Source: Candidatus Aegiribacteria sp.
GTDB lineage: Bacteria > Fermentibacterota > Fermentibacteria > Fermentibacterales > JCC-6
Assembly: GCA_030640155.1 (NCBI GenBank)
Contig: DAOWJX010000153.1
Coordinates: 1 to 8,765, forward strand
Direction of reading: 5' to 3'
Length of the DNA: 8,765 bases
In this document: piece after piece, positions 1 to 6,345 of the stretch
Layout of the letters: every line of letters starts with the position of its first letter
Numbering within the stretch: position 1 is the first letter of the stretch
Position numbers and translations under genes: made by a program
The notes under the pieces: generated by a model
What the model was told of the DNA's origin: nothing
Databases searched by the model: none
Seen by the model: only the letters and a program-made list of their open reading frames with translations

Positions 1-256
1 ACAAGGAAGAGGATACAGCTTGCTTACAAAGCCAAGAACACAATTCAGTGAATTATCGCATAAATCACAATATCTAAAGGCTTAAGTTAGTGCCATTCGT
101 GACAGGCACTATTTAATTTCTAGTGCCTTCACTACTTATTGAGGTCATGATGGGGTATCTTGATCGATTATTGAACTTTCTTTGTTGATCCTTGCAATGA
201 CGATATAGAAATTATAGAAGATTCAGAATACCTGGATTTTAGCAGCATTTTTCTCA
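1..256. other. Gene-poor left edge
   Basis: No confident gene is visible. Two short frames enter from the left edge on the plus strand. One reads 16 codons to a TGA at 49-51, and the other reads 27 codons to a TAA at 83-85. Either could be the tail of a gene lying outside the window, and the second would be followed by the hairpin at 88-111. Neither has a recognisable motif, so no CDS is called. The rest (112-256) is AT-rich and shows nothing I can support. Confidence 0.3.
88..111. terminator. Possible terminator hairpin
   Basis: TAGTGCC (88-94) pairs perfectly with GGCACTA (105-111) around a 10-nt loop and is followed by an AT-rich run (TTTAATTTC). It lies just after a TAA at 83-85 of a frame entering from the left edge. 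This fits a weak factor-independent terminator for an upstream plus-strand gene. The T-run is poor, so the call is tentative. Confidence 0.3.
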
Positions 257-1375
257 TCATTCCATGATACTGCTGGACGTTCCGTTTAAAAGCGGGTAGT
301 AAAAGAGCTTATCGAAGTCGGCAATGAGTAACCCCTCCGAGCCGGGCATAGATATGACATGCCCCTCCCGGGGGAAGCTCTCCAGGATGCGTCCGTGGAC
401 AGGCTCGAAGCACTCCCAATCAATCCCGGCCAGCAGAACCTCGCAGCTTTCTCCTGTCGAGCAGATATAGAGTGCGCCCGATACCCAGCATCGAATGTTT
501 AACCACTCAGAGGTGTTTTCAAGAAGTGAGCCGTCAGAGAGGACAAGGAACTGCGTTTCCTCATGCTCAGCAAGCAGACCGTTTGGCAGAACCCAGTCAA
601 GGACTTTCATGTAAGATCCATCGTAGGAGTCAATGAACGATCCGTCGGCAGAAATGCAGGCAAAAGCGAGCAGCAATCCCCCGTTCGTTATTGCTGCGAG
701 ATCACTGAATGGACAATCGATATAGCCACTATTGAGCGAAAGATCTCCCTGAAGCCGTGAGCCGTCCCGTAGATCGATAATCGTGTAGAACTCGCGCTGT
801 TCCCCTGTTGTTTCCCCTGACATATATGCGATGTAGTCAGATGCTTTGATGCCACAGGGCATGAAGGGGTAGCCATAGAGCAGATCGGCATCTGAGCCGA
901 AGCTGAACTGAGGACCTCCACCAGCATTCTGTGCGAGAGCAACAGTCGTCGATCCTGAGCCGTCAGATCTCGAAACGACAACCGCTAAAGGTGCAGGACC
1001 AACTTCCTCCAAACCGGGGGTATCAACGGAGATTGCGAAGCAGACTCGCTCTCCATCTATACTGGAACTCAGATACAGTATTCTGCCCGTTTCGCTCCAT
1101 TCCAATTTGCGAGGATCCCAGTCGGACAACCACTCAATAGGTTCCAGAGGATGATCAATATTAACAAGACGAATCTCACCACTGGAATCAACGAAGAGAA
1201 CCTCTTTCTCGGAGACTGGCGTGAAGAGCTGAACATCCTCAGCAAGGAGGAATGGAGATTGAGATGCATCCTGGCTCGAGGCCTGTCCTGTCAGTGACAT
1301 CAGAAGTACTGCAATGAGCAGGATTCGGTATAGTTCAGGATTAAGGTTTCTACTCATCTCGACTCTGTATATCAT
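257..1375 (-). CDS. Secreted propeller-like protein of unknown function
   Basis: This 372-residue protein has an N-terminal signal peptide: a basic and polar start, a hydrophobic core at about residues 18-30 (ILLIAVLLMSLTG) and a likely cleavage near ASS/QD (residues 32-36). It should therefore be exported. The mature part is rich in short strand-like segments with recurring Gly/Asp/Trp turns (LFVDSSGEIRLV, LEWSETGRILYLSS, FLVLSDGSLL), which suggests a beta-propeller of the TolB/WD40-like kind. I cannot name a family and see no catalytic motif. The first ATG is chosen because GGAGGA sits 5 nt upstream (1381-1386); the Met at residue 7 would also keep the signal peptide. It is transcribed away from the ATPase gene. 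It looks more GC-rich than the genes to its right. The 3' side carries no obvious terminator. Confidence 0.8.
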   Translation of the reverse strand: MIYRVEMSRNLNPELYRILLIAVLLMSLTGQASSQDASQSPFLLAEDVQLFTPVSEKEVLFVDSSGEIRLVNIDHPLEPIEWLSDWDPRKLEWSETGRILYLSSSIDGERVCFAISVDTPGLEEVGPAPLAVVVSRSDGSGSTTVALAQNAGGGPQFSFGSDADLLYGYPFMPCGIKASDYIAYMSGETTGEQREFYTIIDLRDGSRLQGDLSLNSGYIDCPFSDLAAITNGGLLLAFACISADGSFIDSYDGSYMKVLDWVLPNGLLAEHEETQFLVLSDGSLLENTSEWLNIRCWVSGALYICSTGESCEVLLAGIDWECFEPVHGRILESFPREGHVISMPGSEGLLIADFDKLFYYPLLNGTSSSIME

Positions 1376-1437
1376 TTTTATCCTCCATGGAGTAATTTTC
1401 TCCCCGCCTATCCGGTCATGGATTCATGATTAAACTG

Positions 1438-1467
1438 ACAATAGCGTTAGCAGCTCTGACATGTCAA
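1438..1467 (-). promoter_or_regulatory. Candidate sigma70 promoter for the 257-1375 gene
   Basis: On the minus strand, TTGACA (1467-1462) is followed after 18 nt by TATTGT (1443-1438), about 65 nt before the start codon at 1375. The -35 box overlaps a perfect 10-bp palindrome, TGACATGTCA (1457-1466), which could be an operator half-site or chance. The -10 match is mediocre. Confidence 0.35.
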
Positions 1468-1577
1468 TTTCATGAAGATCTGATGAATGATCACAATACT
1501 ATTAAAGCAAACACGTGCTCCCTGAATCAAGGAGTGGATAGCCTACGACTTCCACGGCTGAGGTTTCTAATTGTTCT

Positions 1578-1660
1578 GCGTAGAAGCTTCACCTTCTCTT
1601 CAGCTGTAGGTCCGAATCGGATGCTACAAAATAGTTAGTTAAGTAAGTTATGCCCGGCGT
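1578..1660. repeat. Interspersed repeat copy R1 (short form)
   Basis: The 29-bp core lies at 1632-1660: TAGTTAGTTAAGTAAG followed by TTATGCCCGGCGT. It is identical to the cores at 5507 and 6691 and nearly identical to the one at 4558. Left of the core, GTCCGAATC and TACAAAA match the other copies. Further left, AGAAGCTTC and TTCTCTTC (about 1580-1600) match an insertion found only in R4. The promoter and leader block of R3 and R4 is missing. After the core, GGC and ATGCCC pair with GCC and GGGCAT (1650-1676), a 9-bp stem with one bulged A that is unique to this copy. Confidence 0.8.
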
Positions 1661-1690
1661 CAAACTGCCAGGGCATCTCGATAGTGGAAA

Positions 1691-1751
1691 TGTAATAATA
1701 ACCCTTGATATTGTTACGAAACATGTATGAAATAGGGTTGACATTATTACA
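1691..1751. promoter_or_regulatory. Long imperfect inverted repeat overlapping a promoter
   Basis: TGTAATAAT plus AACCCT (1691-1705) is mirrored by AGGGTT (1734-1739) and ATTATTACA (1743-1751). The arms are 15 bp, interrupted only by a 3-nt bulge (GAC, 1740-1742), around a 28-nt spacer. The right arm contains the -35 box of the ATPase promoter. The site could be a two-half-site operator, a stem-loop, or the end of a small mobile element. Confidence 0.55.
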
Positions 1752-1769
1752 ATCAGATATATATATAAT
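1738..1769 (+). promoter_or_regulatory. Sigma70-like promoter of the ATPase gene
   Basis: TTGACA at 1738-1743 is a perfect -35 box. The -10 is an alternating AT tract: TATATA at 1762-1767 gives an 18-nt spacer and TATAAT at 1764-1769 gives 20. The start codon follows at 1785, behind the Shine-Dalgarno-like AGGGGG (1775-1780). The 5' leader would be very short, about 10 nt. Confidence 0.6.
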
Positions 1770-1784
1770 GTTACAGGGGGAAGT

Positions 1785-3158
1785 ATGTTCAAAAGAAGTA
1801 TTCTGGATCAGTTCGAGAAGTGGAAAGCCGGAAGTCATCGAAAACCGCTTCTGCTTCGTGGCGCTAGGCAAACCGGTAAAACGTCAGCGGTAAGATTGTT
1901 CGCGAGCGACCTTCCCGGGTATATGGAATTGAATCTGGAAGCCCCCGGTGAGAAATCCGTATTTGAACGCAAACTGCCTGTACGGGATCTGATAAGTGCT
2001 ATTCGCCTGTCGAAAGGGAATACATCGCCGCTGAGAGAATCCCTCCTGTTTATTGACGAGATACAAGCTTGTGCTTCAGCACTCCAGTATCTTAGGTTGA
2101 TATATGAAGAGGTTCCGGAGCTGCCGGTAATTGCGTCAGGGTCACTGTTTGAGGTTTACCTTTCCGGATCAGGTATTGAATTCCCAGTGGGAAGAGTAGA
2201 GCACTGCTTCATGCATCCCGTTACTTTCAGGGAATACCTGCAGGCATTTCAGCGGTATGACATTCTGGAAGAAATGGACAAACTGCCTTTCAAGGATTAT
2301 GCGTTTCCGAGTATATACAGCGAATTTGTAAGATACACTCTTCTGGGAGGTATGCCTGAAATTGTCCAGGCACTGCTGGAAGGAAACGAACCTGATTCTC
2401 TTGGAGGGATTTACTCATCCCTATTTATCTCGTTTCTCGATGATGTTCCCAAGTATGCCCCTAACAGGACGATGGCAGAAATTCTAAGGCATTGTCTGGA
2501 AACTGTTCCAGCAGAAACCGGGAAAAGAATAACTTTCGCAGGATTTGGTGGGTCTGGCTACAGGTCCAGGGAGGTCAGTCAGGCCCTGAAAACTCTGCAG
2601 AGAGCCTTGTTATTACATCTTGTTTATCCAACCGGACAGGTTGAACCTCCGCCGGTGACGAATATGAGGAAAGCCCCAAAATTGTTCTTCGTAGATTCAG
2701 GGCTTCTTGCCAGCACACTGAATGTTCAATGGAGTGAGATGGGTACTGGAGATTTGAACTCTTCATTCAGAGGAGTGCTGGCAGAGCAGATTGTCGCTCA
2801 ATCGCTTCTTTCCCTTCATATTCATACAATTCCGAAGCTTCAGTTCTGGGCAAGGAATAAGAGGGGTTCAAGCGCGGAAGTTGATTTTGTCATACAGCAT
2901 TCCGGGAAACTGATTCCAATTGAAGTGAAATCCGGTTCTACTGGAAAACTCCGATCACTTCACCGATTCATGGAAGACTGTAATCATGATGTTGCCGTAA
3001 GGTTCTATGGGGGACCGGTAAGAATTGATTTACAAAATACACCAAATGGAAAGAAATTCCGTCTTCTGAGCCTTCCTCATTTTCTTGCGGAGAATATTGA
3101 CAGTTACATTAATTGGATATACAATAAACCGCGTAATCAGCATTGTTATTACGGTTGA
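1785..3158 (+). CDS. AAA+ family ATPase with DUF4143 domain
   Basis: This 457-residue protein is a stand-alone predicted P-loop ATPase of the AAA/DUF4143 family, common in mobile and accessory DNA; the cellular role of the family is not established. Walker A is GARQTGKT (residues 26-33) and Walker B is LLFIDE (87-92). A sensor-like ASGS lies at 117-120 and is followed by the family's PVGR segment. The C-terminal DUF4143 part ends in a PD-(D/E)XK nuclease-like signature, EVDFVI (365-370) and IEVK (379-382), giving D367, E380 and K382. Length is usual for the family and all key residues are present, so it is probably intact. Start is the ATG after AGGGGG (1775-1780). The next gene follows after 102 nt on the same strand with no terminator seen, so they may be cotranscribed. 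It is likely regulated through the inverted repeat at its promoter. Confidence 0.92.
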   Translation: MFKRSILDQFEKWKAGSHRKPLLLRGARQTGKTSAVRLFASDLPGYMELNLEAPGEKSVFERKLPVRDLISAIRLSKGNTSPLRESLLFIDEIQACASALQYLRLIYEEVPELPVIASGSLFEVYLSGSGIEFPVGRVEHCFMHPVTFREYLQAFQRYDILEEMDKLPFKDYAFPSIYSEFVRYTLLGGMPEIVQALLEGNEPDSLGGIYSSLFISFLDDVPKYAPNRTMAEILRHCLETVPAETGKRITFAGFGGSGYRSREVSQALKTLQRALLLHLVYPTGQVEPPPVTNMRKAPKLFFVDSGLLASTLNVQWSEMGTGDLNSSFRGVLAEQIVAQSLLSLHIHTIPKLQFWARNKRGSSAEVDFVIQHSGKLIPIEVKSGSTGKLRSLHRFMEDCNHDVAVRFYGGPVRIDLQNTPNGKKFRLLSLPHFLAENIDSYINWIYNKPRNQHCYYG

Positions 3159-3260
3159 AGGATCGAGCTGAAAGCTGGCATGAAATTGCTGGTTAAGTAA
3201 CGAGTCACACTACTTTGAATTAATTTAAGAGCGTTTGCATCTTAAGGTGAAGGTTGTCTT

Positions 3261-4382
3261 ATGACATTGGCAACAGCGATACTTCTTCTCGTTTTGTCTG
3301 TGGTATTTGTATCATGTAATGACTATACAGAGCCAGTTCTTCCTGTAATCGATTATCGTTTAATGATCGTGGATTCCATCGGAGTAGAGGATGGAGACAG
3401 TAACTGTATTATAGGACTTCCTGTGAAAGTTTCATTCACTCCTGATGGCAATGTAGCTGTTCTCGATCGAATGAAGCATGGAATTTACATTTATTCGATC
3501 CAGGGCGAGTTCATTACAAAAATAGGAAGGGAAGGGGAAGGGCCTGGTGAGTTCATAAGACCGAGCGGTTTCTCGTTTTATCCGGATGGAGAGCTTCTGG
3601 TTTCAGATCTTAATAGCATCACTTTTTTTGATTCAAGTCTTACATACATCGATAGAATATCACCGGATCCCGGAGTAGGTGTAATCACAGCACTCAATGA
3701 TAGGAGTTTCTTCGGTTCATCTCGTCAGTTAGAAACAGATGAAGATGAACTGTCATTCGTTTATTCATACGGTAGATGGAATGGCGAAATTGAACAGCTA
3801 GTTGAATTCTATACTACAAGTGTTTCTGCTTCAACGATTGTACCGCCTGAAGATGGAAAGATACACGAATCCGATAGCAGAATTTACTCTTGCGTATCTG
3901 CTGCCACGGGAAGAGGTTTCTTTGCGGAATCATCGAGAGAGGAATTTTCAATCGTCGGTTTTGAATCAGATGGTACTCAATTCCTTCATATCCAGGATAA
4001 TGATTTTCAGAGAGTCAGAAAAAGTAAAGCAGAGATTCAATTTGAAGCAGACAAAATGAACTCTATCTGGTCAACTGTTTTTGGAAGTACCACCAGTTCC
4101 AATTTCGAATATGTCCCTAACCCATACAAGCCTGCTATAAGCGGGATGTTCGTAGATCATGAAGAGAGATTGTGGGTTCAGCTTGGATACTACAGTAGAA
4201 TGGTTTTCCGTGTCTATGATATGAATGGAATCATACTCTTTCATGCTATGCTTGATTTCCCGGGGGAAGAAATTAATTTCAACTCCTGGAAGGTTACGGG
4301 AGACGGGTATGGATTCCTTGGTTTTGATAGAAGGCCTGTTGATGCAGTTAGAGTTTACATAATGGAGCTTCAAGAGAACTGA
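3261..4382 (+). CDS. 6-bladed beta-propeller lipoprotein
   Basis: This 373-residue protein has a hydrophobic leader (TLATAILLLVLSVVFVS) ending at Cys19, which fits a lipoprotein signal. The lipobox FVSC is slightly atypical, and no basic residue precedes the hydrophobic stretch. The body matches the 6-bladed beta-propeller family seen in Bacteroidota-like genomes: repeated blades such as VKVSFTPDGNVAVLDR and SGFSFYPDGELLVSD, plus the signature IGREGEGPGEF at about residues 91-101. These proteins resemble NHL-repeat propellers and are presumed to bind ligands or proteins at the envelope; no enzyme activity is predicted. The ATG is fixed by an in-frame TAA 18 nt upstream and by AAGGTGAAGG (3244-3253). 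The gene may share a transcript with the ATPase, but no functional link is evident. Confidence 0.85.
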   Translation: MTLATAILLLVLSVVFVSCNDYTEPVLPVIDYRLMIVDSIGVEDGDSNCIIGLPVKVSFTPDGNVAVLDRMKHGIYIYSIQGEFITKIGREGEGPGEFIRPSGFSFYPDGELLVSDLNSITFFDSSLTYIDRISPDPGVGVITALNDRSFFGSSRQLETDEDELSFVYSYGRWNGEIEQLVEFYTTSVSASTIVPPEDGKIHESDSRIYSCVSAATGRGFFAESSREEFSIVGFESDGTQFLHIQDNDFQRVRKSKAEIQFEADKMNSIWSTVFGSTTSSNFEYVPNPYKPAISGMFVDHEERLWVQLGYYSRMVFRVYDMNGIILFHAMLDFPGEEINFNSWKVTGDGYGFLGFDRRPVDAVRVYIMELQEN

Positions 4383-4460
4383 AAATGCTTGAAGGCTATC
4401 ATTTATAGCGAAGGAAATTCGAACCACTAATAAATTAACAATATTAAACATTAAGCTTTC

Positions 4461-4600
4461 GAAGATGGGATGGAATTTCCCTTCGACTCGCTACGCTTGC
4501 TCAGTGTTAACTCATCTGCTCGATCTTTGACCAAAGATCCAAATCGCATGCTTAGAATAATTAGTTAAGTAAGTTATGCCCGGCGTGGAATTATCGTGTA
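4461..4600. repeat. Interspersed repeat copy R2 (medium form)
   Basis: The core at 4558-4586 differs from the others by one base at its third position, TAATTAG instead of TAGTTAG, so the first stop is kept. To its left are GGGATGG, TTCGACTCGCTACGC and TGCTCAGTG (4467-4506), matching R3 and R4, and then a hairpin: GATCTTTG (4522-4529) with CAAAGATC (4532-4539). After the core, GAATT and CGTG match R3. The promoter and leader block is absent. The copy fills most of the 287-bp gap between the propeller gene and the minus-strand lipoprotein gene; the remainder (4383-4460) shows nothing I can support. Confidence 0.8.
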
Positions 4601-4638
4601 TCTATGAACTCAGTGTAACCAACTCAGTGAGTCTACTG

Positions 4639-4654
4639 CTTCTCTGAAGAGAAG
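4639..4654. terminator. Small hairpin after the lipoprotein gene
   Basis: CTTCTCT (4639-4645) and AGAGAAG (4648-4654) form a tight stem about 15 nt beyond the stop codon of the minus-strand gene at 4670. No T-run follows on the minus strand, so it may only protect or pause the transcript end. AACTCAGTG occurs twice nearby (4607-4615 and 4621-4629). Confidence 0.3.
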
Positions 4655-4669
4655 AGCAATTCTCCTGGG

Positions 4670-5203
4670 CTATTCCGTGTAGTTAGCCTTGATTGTTGCC
4701 CAAGTTGTCTGATTGAATGCAAGTTCCTGCACAATGAGTGAATCCTGCACAGGATCGTAATCCCAATCCCAGTACATATCATACCATGCTACGTGAAATG
4801 CCAAGACAATCGTACCCTCTAGACTGTCGTTGTGTACAGTCATGTGAACATTAAATACGTCACCGCTATCCGGTGAGCAAGACTCGGTAGACAAGAATGA
4901 TAGCCACATGAAATCCGCTGGTGGTGGGAATTCATATGTAAGGTATTCGGCCAGCTGATTGATCGTGGTCATGGTCCCTGAGCTTGCTCCACTATAGTAT
5001 ACCCAATCGACTGACCATCCGACTGGTACCATTATGGAGCATGCACCGTGTGCACCTGCACTCGCTTGCTCCATAGTTGCTTCCACTACCACTGGGATTA
5101 TGCTGTTCGGTTGAGCAGTATCAGGTAGATCAATATCACTTATGTAGCCGCATGCACAGAGAACTAATGATGCGATGAGTATTTCGATCTTTATCAATTT
5201 CAT
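4670..5203 (-). CDS. Putative lipoprotein of unknown function
   Basis: This 177-residue protein has a clear lipoprotein signal: basic MKLIK, a hydrophobic stretch to residue 15, lipobox LCAC and lipidated Cys18. The mature part starts with an acidic linker (SDIDLPDTAQPNS). It then looks like a beta-sandwich: PVVVEATMEQA, a Cys- and Pro-containing strand (ACSIMVPVGWSVDWVYYSG) and a Trp/Tyr/Asp-rich stretch (AWYDMYWDWDYDP). No catalytic motif is visible and I do not recognise a named family. Similar small extracellular lipoproteins with a PxGW-type strand occur in the same broad group of bacteria. The start is supported by GGAAGGG just upstream. The promoter and about 115 nt of leader lie inside repeat copy R3 and are shared with the barrel gene to the right. 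Confidence 0.75.
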   Translation of the reverse strand: MKLIKIEILIASLVLCACGYISDIDLPDTAQPNSIIPVVVEATMEQASAGAHGACSIMVPVGWSVDWVYYSGASSGTMTTINQLAEYLTYEFPPPADFMWLSFLSTESCSPDSGDVFNVHMTVHNDSLEGTIVLAFHVAWYDMYWDWDYDPVQDSLIVQELAFNQTTWATIKANYTE

Positions 5204-5208
5204 TGTGC

Positions 5209-5630
5209 CCTTCCGAATCCTTGAGTCCGGGGGGAAACAGGCATTGCGAGTAAGTCTGTTGTTTTGAAATGAAGTGTGTCAGGTAGCCCCTTACCGAATC
5301 CACGTGGTTAGTTATTGTTTATAACCTAAATATTGAAACTCTATATACATGTCAATGACAGGAGAATAGTATAAATGAATGTAACCGTATTTGAAAAGAT
5401 TTAACCCTGGCGCAGGGGGTGGGATTCACTTCAACTCACTACGATCGCTCAGTCTAGATTCACCGGTTCGGTCTTTGACCGAAAGTCCGAATTGCATGAA
5501 ACAAAATAGTTAGTTAAGTAAGTTATGCCCGGCGTTGAATTGGCGTGGATGCGGGGGATGAAGAATATTAAATTGACTGGTTAACAGTAATATTTTATTT
5601 GATTAGTTCGTAAAAGTAAATTTAAAGGAG
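5209..5630. repeat. Interspersed repeat copy R3 (long form)
   Basis: This is a composite block colinear with R4. In plus-strand order it has the leader of the 4670-5203 gene (5209-5320), a promoter reading minus (5327-5355), a highly conserved stretch to about 5426, CTTCAACTCACTACG and CGCTCAGT, and the hairpin TTCGGTC/GACCGAA (5467-5483). The 29-bp core is at 5507-5535. The right flank starts TTGAATTGGCGTGGAT and ends with AATATTTTATTTGATTAG and TTTAAAGGAG (to 5630). From 5291 to 5426 about nine in ten bases match R4 by eye. The right flank matches R5 best. GGTTA (5306-5310) and TAACC (5322-5326) form a small hairpin at the predicted transcript start. Confidence 0.82.
5327..5355 (-). promoter_or_regulatory. 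Sigma70-like promoter inside R3, for the 4670-5203 lipoprotein
   Basis: On the minus strand, TTGACA (5355-5350) and TATTTA (5332-5327) are separated by exactly 17 nt. Both boxes and most of the spacer are conserved in R4. Transcription would start near 5320, inside the GGTTA/TAACC hairpin, and give a leader of about 115 nt. Confidence 0.55.
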
Positions 5631-5658
5631 TTTAGTTACCGCTTTGAGTCTTCTTGAA

Positions 5659-5863
5659 TCATTCTGCTCGATCCAATTTGTAGTGTAATTCATATGCATA
5701 GAGACCAACACTACTCTTCACTTTGAAAACATCACTGACTAATACGCTTCCAGGAAAATCACATACTTCTTCTATTCCAACTGTAAAGGAGTTCATATTC
5801 TAATGCAGAAGGGTCGTCACGGTTGAAACTCTTGGAAGCAAACTCCACTGGCAACAAGTTCAT
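5659..5863 (-). pseudogene. Small frameshifted gene, unknown product
   Basis: On the minus strand, an ATG at 5863-5861 opens a frame starting MNLLPVEFASKSFNRDD and reaching SALEYE. It then runs into the wrong frame near 5790. Removing one C after that GAA restores SFTVGIEEVCDFPGS and continues through KVKSSVGLYAYELHYKLDRAE to a TGA at 5661-5659, about 67 residues in all. The pieces read like protein in two successive frames, which fits a gene with a single one-base insertion. No Shine-Dalgarno is obvious, and an alternative frame also gives a protein-like tail (NYTTNWIEQNDSRRLK) ending in TAA, so the true frame is uncertain. It lies 21 nt after the barrel gene on the same strand and could be its former operon partner. 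Confidence 0.4.
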
Positions 5864-5884
5864 TAAAGGCTAAGTCTGTAATAT

Positions 5885-6340
5885 CTAAAATGAATATCCC
5901 AGTACAAGATCCAACATAAGAGGTCCTTCCTCCCCTTTCTTTAAAGGAAATAGCGGTCCCAATCCCAAATTCAGTTCCCACTTTGAATTCCATCTCCAGC
6001 GATAACCAATGATTAAACCTGTATGTGATGTTACGGGAGTGCTTTCACTATCCCCTTCGTTATCTGTTAATGCAACTCCGCCACCTATACCAGTATATAT
6101 TGTGCTGTGATTTGAATAGAAATAGTATTTGAATCCGAAGGTTAAATAGTGCTTAATATTCTTTCCTGTGAGATCACCAATATCAAATGCAAAATGTTTA
6201 TATTGTAACTCAATACCTATATTACCTGTAAAAGTTGACCAACCGATACGTGGTGTAAGATAGAAATTTTTATCTGCTGCAACTGAGCTAGGAATAAGGA
6301 TGAATATTAGAATATATACTAGCATTCTTATGCTACACAT
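5885..6340 (-). CDS. Small outer-membrane beta-barrel protein
   Basis: This 151-residue protein begins with a signal peptide (hydrophobic LVYILIFILIPSS, cleavage likely at VAA/DK, residues 20-24). The mature part alternates polar and hydrophobic residues in short strands with aromatic ends: FYLTPRIGW, IGIELQYKHFAFDIG, YLTFGFKYYFY, TIYTGIGGGVAL, HTGLIIGYRWRW, WELNLGLGPLF and LMLDLVLGYSF. The last residue is Phe, as expected for the C-terminal signal recognised by the barrel assembly machinery. It is shorter than an OmpA-type domain but fits an eight-strand barrel with short loops. Function is unknown. The start is supported by GGAGGGGG about 9 nt upstream. Promoter and leader lie inside repeat copy R4. 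Its AT-rich codon use differs from that of the 257-1375 gene. Confidence 0.8.
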   Translation of the reverse strand: MCSIRMLVYILIFILIPSSVAADKNFYLTPRIGWSTFTGNIGIELQYKHFAFDIGDLTGKNIKHYLTFGFKYYFYSNHSTIYTGIGGGVALTDNEGDSESTPVTSHTGLIIGYRWRWNSKWELNLGLGPLFPLKKGEEGPLMLDLVLGYSF

Positions 6341-6345
6341 TATCT

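Larger units (their letters stand above)
1376..1784. other. Intergenic region between divergent genes
   Basis: This 409-bp gap separates two divergently transcribed genes. It holds the candidate promoter of the left gene (1438-1467), repeat copy R1 (1578-1660), a hairpin formed by the end of the R1 core and the next bases (1650-1676), and the inverted repeat with the ATPase promoter (1691-1769). Short open frames here have no ribosome binding site or protein-like character. One of them ends exactly in the stop cluster of R1. Confidence 0.6.

Noticed and set aside
3190..3205. Possible relic of the repeat core (GGTTAAGTAACGAG)
   Set aside because: Only about ten bases match and none of the flanking hairpin or TTATGCCCGGCGT part is present, so chance in AT-rich DNA is enough.
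4071..4451. 126-codon minus-strand open frame
   Set aside because: It lies mostly antisense to the well-supported propeller lipoprotein gene, has no recognisable domain or good ribosome binding site, and is a shadow frame.
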